Below are positions 54,393-63,427 of a DNA stretch of 64,000 nucleotides, piece by piece. Position 1 is the stretch's first letter. Each line of letters begins with the position of its first letter. The stretch lies in NCBI RefSeq assembly GCF_014204515.1, contig NZ_JACHLI010000011.1:138793-202792 (forward strand), read 5' to 3'. The notes under the pieces are model-generated. The model did not search any database. It saw nothing but the letters and a program-made list of their open reading frames with translations, and had not been told where the DNA came from. This DNA is from Pseudomonas nitroreducens (GTDB taxonomy: Bacteria > Pseudomonadota > Gammaproteobacteria > Pseudomonadales > Pseudomonadaceae). The translations under genes and the position numbers were made by a program.

Positions 54393-56252
54393 ATGCGCCG
54401 CCTTCAGTCCTCACTCGTGACCTACCTCGGGCTGGGCGGCCTGCTCGGCGTGCTGTTGTTCGCCAGCGCCTGGCTCGGCCGGGAGCTGGCGGACAGCGAG
54501 CGCGAGCGCGTCGGCGAGCGCCTGACCTACCAGGGTCGCAGCCTGGCGCACCAGCTGGAAGCCAACCTGCACGAGCAGGTGCAGGGGTTGAACCTGATGG
54601 CCCAGCTGTGGACTCACCACAGCCGCATGCCACGCGCCGAATGGGAGCTGGACGCACGCTTCTACGTGCACAGCTTCGCCGGCTACCAGTCGATCCAGTG
54701 GTCCGGTCCGGACCTGCGTATCCGCTGGCTGGAGCCGCTGCAGGGCAACGAGGCGGCGCTGAACTTCCGCCTCACCGAGCAGCACCCCAACTACGCCACC
54801 GCCATGGCCGCGCGCGACAGCGGCATGCCGCGCCTGAGCGACAGCGTCGAACTGGTCCAGGGCGGTCGCGGCTTCGTGCTCTACGCTCCGGTCTTCATCC
54901 GCGATGCCGGCAACCAGCTGCAGTTCGACGGTTTCATGCAGGGCGTGTTCCGCGTCGGCCCGCTGATGGACAACCTGCTCGAACAGGCCGACAACCGCCT
55001 GTTCGGCGTGCGCCTGCTGGAACACGGCCAGCCGCTCTACGTCCGCGACCAGCCCGACAGCGACGCCGGGCAGGTCCTGCGCCTGCCGCTGCGCCTGCTC
55101 AACAACCGCAGCTTCGAGCTGGAGCTGCGCCCCACCGCGAAGCTGGTGCGCTCGCTGTCCTCGCCGCTGCCGCTGGTGGTGTTCGGCGGCGGCGTGGCGA
55201 TCAGCCTGCTGCTGGTGGCGGCGTTGTTCCTGGCGCGGGAGAACGCCCGCCGCGCCACCGCGCTGAGCGCCAGCAACCAGTTGCTGAATCTTGAAGCGCA
55301 GCAGCGCCAGGAAGTCGAGGCGGACCTGCGCGACAGCCGTGGACGCCTGCAGCTGGCCCTGGACCTGACCGACTCCAGCCGCGACGCGCTGTTCATCTTC
55401 GACCTGCAACAGCGCGAGCTGCTGCACATGAACCGTGCCACCTACAACGGCCTGGGCTACAGCGCCGAGGAGTTCCGCCGGCTGCTGCACCTGGACCCGG
55501 AGCGGCTGATCCCCGGCTTCTTCGCCTGGATCCAGCTGGTACAGCAGGCGCACCGGCTGAACCTGTCGATGATCTTCCAGCGCGAGATGCAACGCCGCGA
55601 CGGCAGCCTGCAGCCGGCGGAGATCAACACCCAGCTGATCCACCAGGGCGAGCGTGACTACCTGATCGCCGTGGCCCGCGACAACAGCGAGCGCCTGCAG
55701 CTGGAGGCCCAGTTGCAGAAGCTGTCGCAGCAGGACGGCCTCACCGGGCTGTTCAACCGCCGCTACTTCGACCGCCAGCTGCAGAGCGAGTGGCGGCGCC
55801 TGCGCCGGGCCGATGCGCCGCTGGCGGTGCTGATGCTGGATGTCGACCACTTCAAGCGCTTCAACGACTGCCTCGGCCACCTGGCCGGCGACGATGCGCT
55901 GCGCCGGGTCGCCAGCTGCCTGCAGGAATGCCTGCAACGCGAGGGGGACGTGGCGTGCCGTTACGGTGGTGAGGAGTTCGTCATCATCCTCACCGACACC
56001 GGCCTGGACGGCGCCAGCCATGTCGCCGCGCGCGTGCACCAGCGCGTGGCCGAGCTGGGCATCGGTCACCCTGGAGCCGAACTGGGCAGGCTGACGGTGA
56101 GCATCGGCGTGGCCATCGCCACGCCGGGGCAGGATGCCGAGCCGGACCAGTTGATCTCCCAGGCCGACCAGGCGCTGTACGCGGCCAAGCACAGGGGGCG
56201 CAACCAGACCTGTGTGTGGCCGGTGGATCTGCTGGAGCAACTGCCTTCCTGA
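54393..56252 (+). CDS. Diguanylate cyclase with CHASE, PAS and GGDEF domains
   Basis: The 619-residue inner-membrane protein makes cyclic di-GMP. A membrane segment (about residues 8-28) precedes a periplasmic CHASE domain (to about 250), then a second membrane segment (about 254-276). A PAS domain (about 305-430) and a GGDEF domain (about 440-610) follow. The active-site motif is GGEEF at residues 525-529, and the product-inhibition site RxxD is present as R516-EG-D519. It should be an active cyclase controlled by a small extracellular ligand. The ligand is unknown. Confidence 0.93.
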   Translation: MRRLQSSLVTYLGLGGLLGVLLFASAWLGRELADSERERVGERLTYQGRSLAHQLEANLHEQVQGLNLMAQLWTHHSRMPRAEWELDARFYVHSFAGYQSIQWSGPDLRIRWLEPLQGNEAALNFRLTEQHPNYATAMAARDSGMPRLSDSVELVQGGRGFVLYAPVFIRDAGNQLQFDGFMQGVFRVGPLMDNLLEQADNRLFGVRLLEHGQPLYVRDQPDSDAGQVLRLPLRLLNNRSFELELRPTAKLVRSLSSPLPLVVFGGGVAISLLLVAALFLARENARRATALSASNQLLNLEAQQRQEVEADLRDSRGRLQLALDLTDSSRDALFIFDLQQRELLHMNRATYNGLGYSAEEFRRLLHLDPERLIPGFFAWIQLVQQAHRLNLSMIFQREMQRRDGSLQPAEINTQLIHQGERDYLIAVARDNSERLQLEAQLQKLSQQDGLTGLFNRRYFDRQLQSEWRRLRRADAPLAVLMLDVDHFKRFNDCLGHLAGDDALRRVASCLQECLQREGDVACRYGGEEFVIILTDTGLDGASHVAARVHQRVAELGIGHPGAELGRLTVSIGVAIATPGQDAEPDQLISQADQALYAAKHRGRNQTCVWPVDLLEQLPS

Positions 56253-56268
56253 AACCCTGTGCGGGGTC

Positions 56269-56411
56269 TGCCCTCTCCCTAACCCTCTCCCTGAAGGGAG
56301 AGGGGACTGGTCGGCACGAGCTCATGGCTCTCAGCTCGCCGGCTGACTCTGCCATAACCACCTGCGCCGAACGGCTCCCTCTCCCTTCAGGGAGAGGGTG
56401 GGGGAGAGGGA
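56269..56411. repeat. About 140-bp dispersed element, copy 2 (inverted relative to 46811)
   Basis: This element begins TGCCCTCTCCCTAACCC and ends GGGAGAGGG; read in reverse complement it aligns along its full length with 46811-46949. It lies directly after the diguanylate cyclase gene and before the ABC permease end. Confidence 0.85.
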
Positions 56412-56450
56412 GCGGAGCCAACGGGACAGGCGTCGCGACATTCCTTCAGA

Positions 56451-57575
56451 TCACGCCATCTGCCCGATAGTCCGGCGGAAGCGCCACAGCGCGCCGAAGA
56501 AGAACGCCGCGCCGATCCCGACGATGCCCAGCAGTTGCGGCCAGACGATGGACAGGTCGGCGCCGCGATAGAGGATCGCCTGGGCCAGGCTGACGAAGTG
56601 GGTGGTCGGCGCCGCCAGCATGATGGTCTGCACCAGCTCCGGCATGCTCTCGCGCGGCGTGGTGCCGCCGGAGAGGATCTGCAGCGGCATCAGCGTGAGG
56701 ATCACCAGCAGCCCCAGCTGCGGCATGGAGCGCGCCACGGTGCCGAGGAAGATACCCATGGACGTGGTGGCGAACAGGTGCAGCGCCGCGCCCAGCAGGA
56801 ACAGCCCCACCGAGCCGCTGATCGGCACGTCGAGCCAGCCGCGCACCACCAGCTGCAGCGAGATCGCCGCTGCCACCAGCACCACTGTGCCCATGGACCA
56901 GACCTTGGCCATCATGATCTCGAAGGCGGTCAGCGGCATCACCAGCAGGTGCTCCACCGTGCCGTGCTCGCGCTCGCGGATCAGCGCGGCGCCGGTGAGG
57001 ATGATCGACAGCATGGTGATCTGGTTGATCACCTCCATCACCGCGCCGAACCAGGCCTGGGTCAGGTTCGGGTTGAACTCCATGCGCACCGCCAGCTCCG
57101 CCGGCATCGCCGCCTCGGCGCGGTAGCGGCTGACGAATTCGCTGACCTCGGTGCCGACGATGTTCTGGATGTAGCCGGCGCCGGAGAAGGCCTGGCCAGT
57201 CTGCGTCGCGTCGACGTTGACCTGGATCGCCGGCTGCCGCCCGGCCAGCACGTCGCGCTGGAAGTCCGGCGGGATGTCCAGGGTAAAGGTGTACAGGCCG
57301 ACGTCCATGCCGCGGTCCATCTGCGCGTGGCCGATCATTTCCGGCGTACGGAAATACGGCGGCTGGAAGGCATTGATGATGCGCGTGGAGAGCTGCGACT
57401 GGTCCTCGTCGACGATGGCGATGGGTGCGTGGTGCAGGGTTTCCGGCACGCCGGTGGCCGAGCTGTAGACCCCCAGGGTGAAGGCCCAGGCGATCAGGAT
57501 CAGCATCGCGTAGTCGCGGCCCAGGCTGCGGAATTCCTTGATGCCGAGGTTGAAGATGTTCGCCAGCTTGTTCAT
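56451..57575 (-). CDS. ABC-2 type permease (YhhJ-like)
   Basis: The 374-residue inner-membrane protein has one N-terminal membrane helix, a large periplasmic domain (to about residue 170) and five C-terminal membrane helices with the ABC-2 block REREHGTVEHLLVMPLTAFE. It is the last gene of the exporter operon and starts one base after the stop of the fused ABC gene. It should pair with the permease half of that protein. Such systems export drugs or lipids, or act on ribosomes in the RbbA case. Confidence 0.92.
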   Translation of the reverse strand: MNKLANIFNLGIKEFRSLGRDYAMLILIAWAFTLGVYSSATGVPETLHHAPIAIVDEDQSQLSTRIINAFQPPYFRTPEMIGHAQMDRGMDVGLYTFTLDIPPDFQRDVLAGRQPAIQVNVDATQTGQAFSGAGYIQNIVGTEVSEFVSRYRAEAAMPAELAVRMEFNPNLTQAWFGAVMEVINQITMLSIILTGAALIREREHGTVEHLLVMPLTAFEIMMAKVWSMGTVVLVAAAISLQLVVRGWLDVPISGSVGLFLLGAALHLFATTSMGIFLGTVARSMPQLGLLVILTLMPLQILSGGTTPRESMPELVQTIMLAAPTTHFVSLAQAILYRGADLSIVWPQLLGIVGIGAAFFFGALWRFRRTIGQMA

Positions 57576-57576
57576 C

Positions 57577-60312
57577 TCAGACCTCCTGCTTCTTCAGGCA
57601 GGCCACGCTGAGCAGCGTCAGCACCACCACCATGGCCAGCAGCGGCAGGTAGTAGACCCACAGGTCGGCAAACCCCAGCGCCTTGGAGAAGGCGCCGCGG
57701 CTGACGATGAGGAAATGCGAGGTCGGGTAGAGCTTGCCGATCACCGCCGCCGCGCCTTCCAGCGAGGACACCGGGTGGATCAGCCCGGAGAACTGGATCG
57801 CCGGGATCATGGTGGCGATGGCGGTGCCGAACACCGCGGCAATCTGGCTCTTCATGAAGGTCGAGAGCAGCAGGCCGAGCCCGGTACTGGTCACCACGTA
57901 GAGGAACGCGCCGACCAGCAGCGCCAGGAAACTGCCCTTGAGCGGCACCTGGAACAGCAGCACGGCCATGGCCAGCATCAGCACGAAGTTGATCATGCCC
58001 ATGCCGATGTAGGGCAGCTGTTTGCCGAGCAGGAATTCCAGGCGCGTGACCGGGGTGACGTAGAGGTTGGTGATCGAACCCAGCTCCTTCTCGCGTACCA
58101 CGCCCAGGGCGGTGAGCATCGCCGGGATCATGATCAGCAGCAGCGGGATGACCGCCGGCACCATGGCCTTGAGGCTCTCCACGTCCGGGTTGTAGCGGAA
58201 GCGCACTTCGGTGCTCGCCGCGGCACTGGCGGCGGCATTGCCGTTCTGCCGCGCAAGGTCGGCCAGGTAGCTGGCGTGCAGCCCCTGCACGTAGCCGAGC
58301 ACGGTGTTGGCGCGGGTCGGCATGGCGCCGTCGATCCACACGCCGATGGCCGGGTCGGCGCCGCGCTTGAGGTCGCGGCCGAAGTTCGGCGGGATTTCCA
58401 CCGCCAGGCTGATGTCGCCGCTGCGCAGGCGCCGCTCCAGTTCCTCGGGGTTCTGGATCGGCGCCTTCTCGATGAAGTAGCGCGAGCCGGCAATGTTCAG
58501 CGCATAGGCCTGGCTGGTGGTGGTCTGGTCGCGGTCGAGCACCGCGTAGGTGAGGTCCTCGACGTCCATGTTGATGCCGTAGCCGATGATGAACATCAGC
58601 AGCGCGGTGCCCACCAGCGCCAGGGTCAGGCGGATCGGGTCGCGGCGCAGCTCCATGGCCTCGCGGCGTGCGTAGCTGAACAGGCGCAGCCAGCTGAAGC
58701 GGTCGCTGCCCTGGTACTTTCCGGGCTCGGCGGGAGTCTCCACCGCCGGCGCGGCATCGGGCACCGGCGCGCTGCCGGCGGCCTCTTCCAGGTAGGCGAT
58801 GAAGGTGGCTTCCAGGGTCGGCAGCCCGCGCTTGTCGATCAGCCCCTGCGGCGTGTCGCTGTCGAGTACCTTGCCGGCGTGCATCAGCGAGATGCGGTCG
58901 CAGCGTTCGGCCTCGTTCATGAAGTGGGTGGAGATGAAGATGGTCACGCCATCGTTGCGCGACAGCTCCACCATCAGCTCCCAGAAGCCGTCGCGGGCCA
59001 CCGGGTCAACGCCCGAGGTGGGCTCGTCGAGGATGAGGATTTCCGGCTTGTGGATCACCGCCACGGCCAGCGACAGGCGCTGGCGGATGCCCAGCGGCAG
59101 GCTGTCGGGAAGCTCGTCGCGGACCTTGCCCAGGTCGAAGCGTTCGAGCATCTCCTGCACCCGCGGCGCGATCTGCTCGTGGGGCAGGTGGAACAGCTTG
59201 GCGTGCAGTTCCAGGTTCTGCAGCACCGTCAGCTCGGCATACAGCGAGAAGGCCTGGGACATGTAGCCGACACGCCGGCGCGTTGCCATGTCATTGGCGT
59301 TCACCGGCTGGCCGAACAGCGCGCAGGTGCCTTCGCTGGCCGGCAACAGGCCGGTGAGCATCTTCATGGTGGTGGACTTGCCGCAGCCGTTGGAGCCGAG
59401 GAAGCCGAAGATTTCCCCGCGCTCGATGCGAAAGCTGACGCGGTCCACCGCGACGAAATCGCCGAAGCGGCAGGTCAGCCCCTCGGCCTCGATGGCGATC
59501 TGCGGCGCGCCGTCAGGCTGCGGGCGCGGCGGAATCACCAGCTTGTGGTGGCCGGCGCGCTTGCTCTCGGGCAGCAGCGCGATGAACGCCTCTTCGAGAT
59601 TCTGCGTGGCGGTGTGCTCGCGCAACTCAGCCGGCGTGCCGGTGGCGAGCACCTTGCCCTCGTCCATCGCCACCAGGTGGTCGAAGCGTTCGGCCTCTTC
59701 CATGTAGGCGGTAGCGACCAGCACGCTCATGCCTTCGCGGCCGGCGCGGATGCGGCCGATCAGCTCCCAGAACTGGTTGCGCGACAGCGGGTCGACGCCG
59801 GTGGTGGGCTCGTCGAGGATCAGCAGGTCGGGGTCGTGGATCAACGCGCAGCACAGCCCGAGCTTCTGCTTCATGCCGCCGGAGAGTTTGCCCGCCGGAC
59901 GCTCGGCGAAGGGCGCAAGACCGGTGCTGTGCAGCAGGTCGGCGATGCGCCGCTCGCGTTCGGCCTTGTCGTGGCCGAACAGGCGGCCGAAGAAATCGAC
60001 GTTCTCGAACACCGAGAGCGTCGGGTAGAGGTTCTTGCCCAGGCCCTGCGGCATGTAGGCGATGCGCGGGCACACGGCGCGGCGGTGGCGGGCGTCGCGC
60101 ATGTCGCCACCAAGCACCTGGATTTCGCCGTCCTGCATCTTCCGCGCGCCGGCGATCAGCGCCAGCAGGCTGGACTTGCCGACGCCGTCCGGGCCGATCA
60201 GGCCGACCATGCGGTTGGCCGGGATGTCGAGGGTGACGTCGTCCACTGCGCGGGTCTCGCCATAGCGCAGCGAGACGCCAGCCAGACGGGCCACGCAGTC
60301 GGCGGCGTTCAT
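57577..60312 (-). CDS. Fused ABC transporter: two ATPase domains plus ABC-2 permease (RbbA/YhiH-like)
   Basis: The 911-residue protein has two nucleotide-binding domains and one permease. The first has Walker A GLIGPDGVGKSSLL, signature LSGGMKQKLGL and Walker B LLILDEPTTGVD. The second has Walker A GFLGSNGCGKSTTM, an altered signature LPLGIRQRLSL and Walker B ILILDEPTSGVD. The rest (about residues 540-911) is an ABC-2 permease with a periplasmic part. The architecture equals E. coli RbbA/YhiH. It overlaps the HlyD gene by four bases. Confidence 0.93.
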   Translation of the reverse strand: MNAADCVARLAGVSLRYGETRAVDDVTLDIPANRMVGLIGPDGVGKSSLLALIAGARKMQDGEIQVLGGDMRDARHRRAVCPRIAYMPQGLGKNLYPTLSVFENVDFFGRLFGHDKAERERRIADLLHSTGLAPFAERPAGKLSGGMKQKLGLCCALIHDPDLLILDEPTTGVDPLSRNQFWELIGRIRAGREGMSVLVATAYMEEAERFDHLVAMDEGKVLATGTPAELREHTATQNLEEAFIALLPESKRAGHHKLVIPPRPQPDGAPQIAIEAEGLTCRFGDFVAVDRVSFRIERGEIFGFLGSNGCGKSTTMKMLTGLLPASEGTCALFGQPVNANDMATRRRVGYMSQAFSLYAELTVLQNLELHAKLFHLPHEQIAPRVQEMLERFDLGKVRDELPDSLPLGIRQRLSLAVAVIHKPEILILDEPTSGVDPVARDGFWELMVELSRNDGVTIFISTHFMNEAERCDRISLMHAGKVLDSDTPQGLIDKRGLPTLEATFIAYLEEAAGSAPVPDAAPAVETPAEPGKYQGSDRFSWLRLFSYARREAMELRRDPIRLTLALVGTALLMFIIGYGINMDVEDLTYAVLDRDQTTTSQAYALNIAGSRYFIEKAPIQNPEELERRLRSGDISLAVEIPPNFGRDLKRGADPAIGVWIDGAMPTRANTVLGYVQGLHASYLADLARQNGNAAASAAASTEVRFRYNPDVESLKAMVPAVIPLLLIMIPAMLTALGVVREKELGSITNLYVTPVTRLEFLLGKQLPYIGMGMINFVLMLAMAVLLFQVPLKGSFLALLVGAFLYVVTSTGLGLLLSTFMKSQIAAVFGTAIATMIPAIQFSGLIHPVSSLEGAAAVIGKLYPTSHFLIVSRGAFSKALGFADLWVYYLPLLAMVVVLTLLSVACLKKQEV

Positions 60313-61382
60313 TGCGGGACCTTGATCTGCAGCTCAGCCGGCCATTCCACCTGCGGGTCGAGGCGCAGGTAGGCCATGCCCGGCACACCGGTCTTCACGT
60401 AGGTGATGTACTTCTCCAGCAGGCCCGGATCGAGGCGCGCCTTGACGCGGAACATCAGCTTCTCGCGCTCGTTGGCGGTCTCCACGGTCTTGGGCGTGAA
60501 CTGCGCGACGCTGGCGACGTAGGACACCTTGGCCGGGATCACGTACTCGGGCACGGCGTCGATCACCAAGTGCACTTCCTGGCCCAGCCCGACCTTGCCG
60601 GCCTGGCCCGAGGGCAGGAAGAAGGTCATGTAGACGTCGGCCAGGTCGACCATGTTGAGCAGCTTGCCGCCGGCCGCCAGCACCTCGCCCGGCTGCGCCA
60701 CGCGGTACTGCACGCGGCCGTTGCGCGGGGCCTTGAGCAGGCTGTCGTCGATGTCCGCCTGCAGGCGCACGACGCTCGCGGTGGCGGCCTCGATGGCCGA
60801 CTGCGCCTCGATCACCTGGGAGCGCGCGGCGGAGATGCCGGCCTGCGCCGAAACCACCTGGGAGCGCGCCGCGGCCAATGCCGCCTGGGCGCTCTGCATG
60901 GTCGCGCGGTCGTCATCCAGTTGCTGTTGCGGCAGGGCGTTGCGCTTGACCAGTTGTTCGGTGCGGGTGAAACGCTTCTGTGCGGCGGTCAGTTCGGCCT
61001 GGCGCTGGGCGACCACGGCTTCGGCGGTGGACTTCTCGCTGGTGCGCTGGGCCACCAGGGACTCGGCGGTGAGCTGGGCGTTCTGCGCCCGCCGCACTTC
61101 GGCCTGGGCCTGGGCGAGCTGGGCCTGGAGCACCTGGGTGTCCATCTTCGCCACCACGTCGCCGGCCTTCACGAAGTCGCCTTCGTCCACCAGGATCTCG
61201 GCCACGCGGCCGGGCAGCTTGGTGGCCACGTCGACCTCGGTGGCCTCGATGCGCCCGTTACCGCTGGCGAAGCCCTCGGGCAGGCCGCTGGGCTTGAAGG
61301 TCTGCCAGGCCAGCGCGGCGAGCACGGCCACGACCAGCACCGCGAGGCCGCGGTTGCGCCAGCTTTTTGCGTTTGCTGTCAT
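60309..61382 (-). CDS. HlyD-family periplasmic adaptor
   Basis: The 357-residue protein has one N-terminal membrane helix (about residues 11-27), a lipoyl-like beta domain (NGRIEATEVDVATKLPGRVA at about 43-62), and a long coiled-coil hairpin of Ala/Gln/Arg repeats (about 85-215). The beta-barrel part ends with DPQVEWPAELQIKVPQ. It links the inner-membrane ABC exporter to an outer-membrane channel such as TolC. It is first in a three-gene operon; ATG 61382 follows GGGGAG. Confidence 0.94.
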   Translation of the reverse strand: MTANAKSWRNRGLAVLVVAVLAALAWQTFKPSGLPEGFASGNGRIEATEVDVATKLPGRVAEILVDEGDFVKAGDVVAKMDTQVLQAQLAQAQAEVRRAQNAQLTAESLVAQRTSEKSTAEAVVAQRQAELTAAQKRFTRTEQLVKRNALPQQQLDDDRATMQSAQAALAAARSQVVSAQAGISAARSQVIEAQSAIEAATASVVRLQADIDDSLLKAPRNGRVQYRVAQPGEVLAAGGKLLNMVDLADVYMTFFLPSGQAGKVGLGQEVHLVIDAVPEYVIPAKVSYVASVAQFTPKTVETANEREKLMFRVKARLDPGLLEKYITYVKTGVPGMAYLRLDPQVEWPAELQIKVPQ

Positions 61383-61570
61383 CCGAAACTCCCCTTGTCC
61401 ATGCGCTCTGATCTGAGCGGATCATGGAGGGATATTCGGCGACCAACGGCGAATGCCGGTTGATGCAGGTCAGGGGTGCGACGAAAAGTCCTACACGTAA
61501 GAATCTTAATCAGTAAGCGGGAAGGCGCCCAAGCAAGATCCCTAATCGAACGCTAACCCGCCAAACTCCA

Positions 61571-61597
61571 TAAAAAAGCCCACCGGGTGGTGGGCTT
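61571..61597 (-). terminator. Terminator after the immunity candidate gene
   Basis: GCCCACC and GGTGGGC pair around ACCC-type loop bases and on the minus strand run into TTTTTTAT. It lies five bases after the stop of the gene at 61603. It ends the PAAR-effector unit. Confidence 0.92.
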
Positions 61598-61602
61598 CGT
61601 CG

Positions 61603-62187
61603 TCAGGGAGACTGCGGCTTTTCGCAGCTTCCATATGCGGCCTCGAGAGCCTTTGCGTAGTCCACATAGGTCTCAGGATCGTAGGGCTGCGCCCGGATCT
61701 TGAAACTGGAGTCTCCGCTGTACCCAATCCTTTGACGCACTCTTACGGCCCACTTTTGCCCTTGATGCAGGGCGATCAGATCAAAAAGATGCCCGTCAAT
61801 CTCACTGTCATCACTCAGGCTGGAATACACGTATTTCATGCGGAGATACCACTCCGGTATAGCCGTCACGGATCTGATCACTTCCTTGGCTACGCGCCTC
61901 TCTTCATCGGCCGATCCGGGCATGTCTTCAATCGTCATACTTTCGGCCCGCTGTAAGGCGTCTACCGGAGCGGCCAGTGGTTTGCGACTGATCAGACGCG
62001 AAAAGCGGCAGTCGAATACCCATTTTTCCGAGTTCACGTATTCATCGGCGTAGATGACGACTCCATTACCAAAGTCGGTTTGATACACACTCGTCATACT
62101 CTGGACCCCATACCTGGCGGCAATGTACAAAAAAGGAGAAAGAACGATAAAGAAGGCCCAAACGACCTTATTTCGGTAGAAACTCAA
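61603..62187 (-). CDS. Membrane-anchored protein, candidate immunity protein for the PAAR effector
   Basis: The 194-residue protein has one hydrophobic segment (about residues 7-25, VVWAFFIVLSPFLYIAARY) and then a polar domain likely in the periplasm. The start is uncertain: TTG 62187 follows AGGAGG and overlaps the PAAR gene end by 20 bases; another TTG at 62227-62229 has no ribosome binding site. No family is recognised. The tight overlap with an effector-like gene and the exported domain fit an immunity protein against a toxin acting in the periplasm. Base composition is richer in A+T than the core genes to its left. Confidence 0.7.
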   Translation of the reverse strand: MSFYRNKVVWAFFIVLSPFLYIAARYGVQSMTSVYQTDFGNGVVIYADEYVNSEKWVFDCRFSRLISRKPLAAPVDALQRAESMTIEDMPGSADEERRVAKEVIRSVTAIPEWYLRMKYVYSSLSDDSEIDGHLFDLIALHQGQKWAVRVRQRIGYSGDSSFKIRAQPYDPETYVDYAKALEAAYGSCEKPQSP

Positions 62188-63427
62188 AGTGCCCTCCTGG
62201 CGCCCCGATTGGCGTGTCACCTGACTCAACGGGGTTTACTGCTCCCATGATCTGATACGTGAAATTGAACTCATCGTGAATATCCTTTCGCTCACCGGCC
62301 AGCGCCTCCCATTTTTTGCACCAGTTTTCGTCGGGCATCCTGCCTTTGCTGGCTCGACACAGCTTTCCAAACTGCCGCTCATCGACCCTCCCCCAAGTGT
62401 TCTTGTACTCAGAGCGCCGGACGTATGCGCGAACCGAAATGCCTAAGTGGTTCGCCATCAACTGAGCCAGGCTTTCGTTAGTCTGTGGAAAAAACTGAAT
62501 GCCGTCCTCAATTCGATATTCCGACCGATTGCCCATTCCCGTTCTGCAGGCGAAGCTTTCGAGTTTCGCCGAGGTGCTGAAAGCCTGGGGCGAAATCTTC
62601 TCGTAGTTGAGTACATCTAGCGAAAGCCGGTGGCCACCAGGTAGTTCGTACCCAAACGCCACCTTATGTGGCACGCCGTGGCTAAAAAGCGCGAGGTGTT
62701 GAATTGGGGAAGTCGCTCGATCCTTGCCCTGATTCAGGTAATCGATCAGCTCCTGCGCAGTCGCGACCTCTACAACCCCTGCGTCATACGCCTTAGCAGA
62801 GTCGCGAGCGAAGCCAAGCATTACAGCGGTGTATGCCGGTGTGAAGATCACCAGCGTACGGACAAGCGAGGGTTCACGTTGCCTGAATACAGCCAGCTCG
62901 CGAACCGCCTGGCCAATGAACATCATTTTGTTGCCAGATGAGTTGTCGTGCTGGCTTCCAGCAACAGCTATCAACTCCGGCGAAAGCGTCTTCTCAGGAG
63001 ACGCGCTGGGCTGTAACAGTGCCCCAGCCTGGAAAGCTCGCTGCTCCAGGTTCGGATCCGCAAGAAGCTGGGCCATCAGCGATTCATTTACGGAACCGTC
63101 CTTCCACACAGCACCGAGCTTTGCAAAATCTACGACGGCTCGCGTCGAGGCCCCTGCGAACTGGAATCCGCCAAAAGTATCTGGACTTCCCGTCGTAATC
63201 GTCCCGCCGTGACTCGTGGGACTGCCAAGGTGCGCAAGCGGCAGGTTGTCGATGAGGATTGAAGGGAAGCCAACGGTGATAGCTGCGCCGCAGCCACAAA
63301 CGTCGCCCACACGTGCAGCGCCAAGGTAATTGATCTGCGTATCAGGTGAGGCGGAAACAATGGGTGAGGTGCCGTGGCCGGGAATAGGGCAAACGTGCAG
63401 ATCACCTAAACGGGCGGTAGGAATCAT
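62168..63427 (-). CDS. PAAR-domain protein with putative clan-CD cysteine peptidase domain (T6SS effector candidate)
   Basis: The 419-residue protein starts with a PAAR domain (residues 1 to about 95): GDLHVCPIPGHGTSPIV, AARVGDVCGCGAAITVG and SPTSHGGTITTGSPDTFGG. PAAR domains cap the VgrG spike of type VI secretion systems. The C-terminal part has a hydrophobic strand ending FSHG (His250) and another ending FACRTG (Cys294). This is the HG...AC pattern of clan CD peptidases such as caspases, gingipains and CHAT. Between the two parts is a helical linker. The start ATG 63427 follows AAGGA. No vgrG or T6SS structural gene is in the window. Confidence 0.85.
   Translation of the reverse strand: MIPTARLGDLHVCPIPGHGTSPIVSASPDTQINYLGAARVGDVCGCGAAITVGFPSILIDNLPLAHLGSPTSHGGTITTGSPDTFGGFQFAGASTRAVVDFAKLGAVWKDGSVNESLMAQLLADPNLEQRAFQAGALLQPSASPEKTLSPELIAVAGSQHDNSSGNKMMFIGQAVRELAVFRQREPSLVRTLVIFTPAYTAVMLGFARDSAKAYDAGVVEVATAQELIDYLNQGKDRATSPIQHLALFSHGVPHKVAFGYELPGGHRLSLDVLNYEKISPQAFSTSAKLESFACRTGMGNRSEYRIEDGIQFFPQTNESLAQLMANHLGISVRAYVRRSEYKNTWGRVDERQFGKLCRASKGRMPDENWCKKWEALAGERKDIHDEFNFTYQIMGAVNPVESGDTPIGAPGGHFEFLPK

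Noticed and set aside
57538..60372. Plus-strand frame of 944 codons opposite the fused ABC gene
   Set aside because: Shadow of a gene with two ATPase domains. The product is Gln/Arg/His-rich without any motif.
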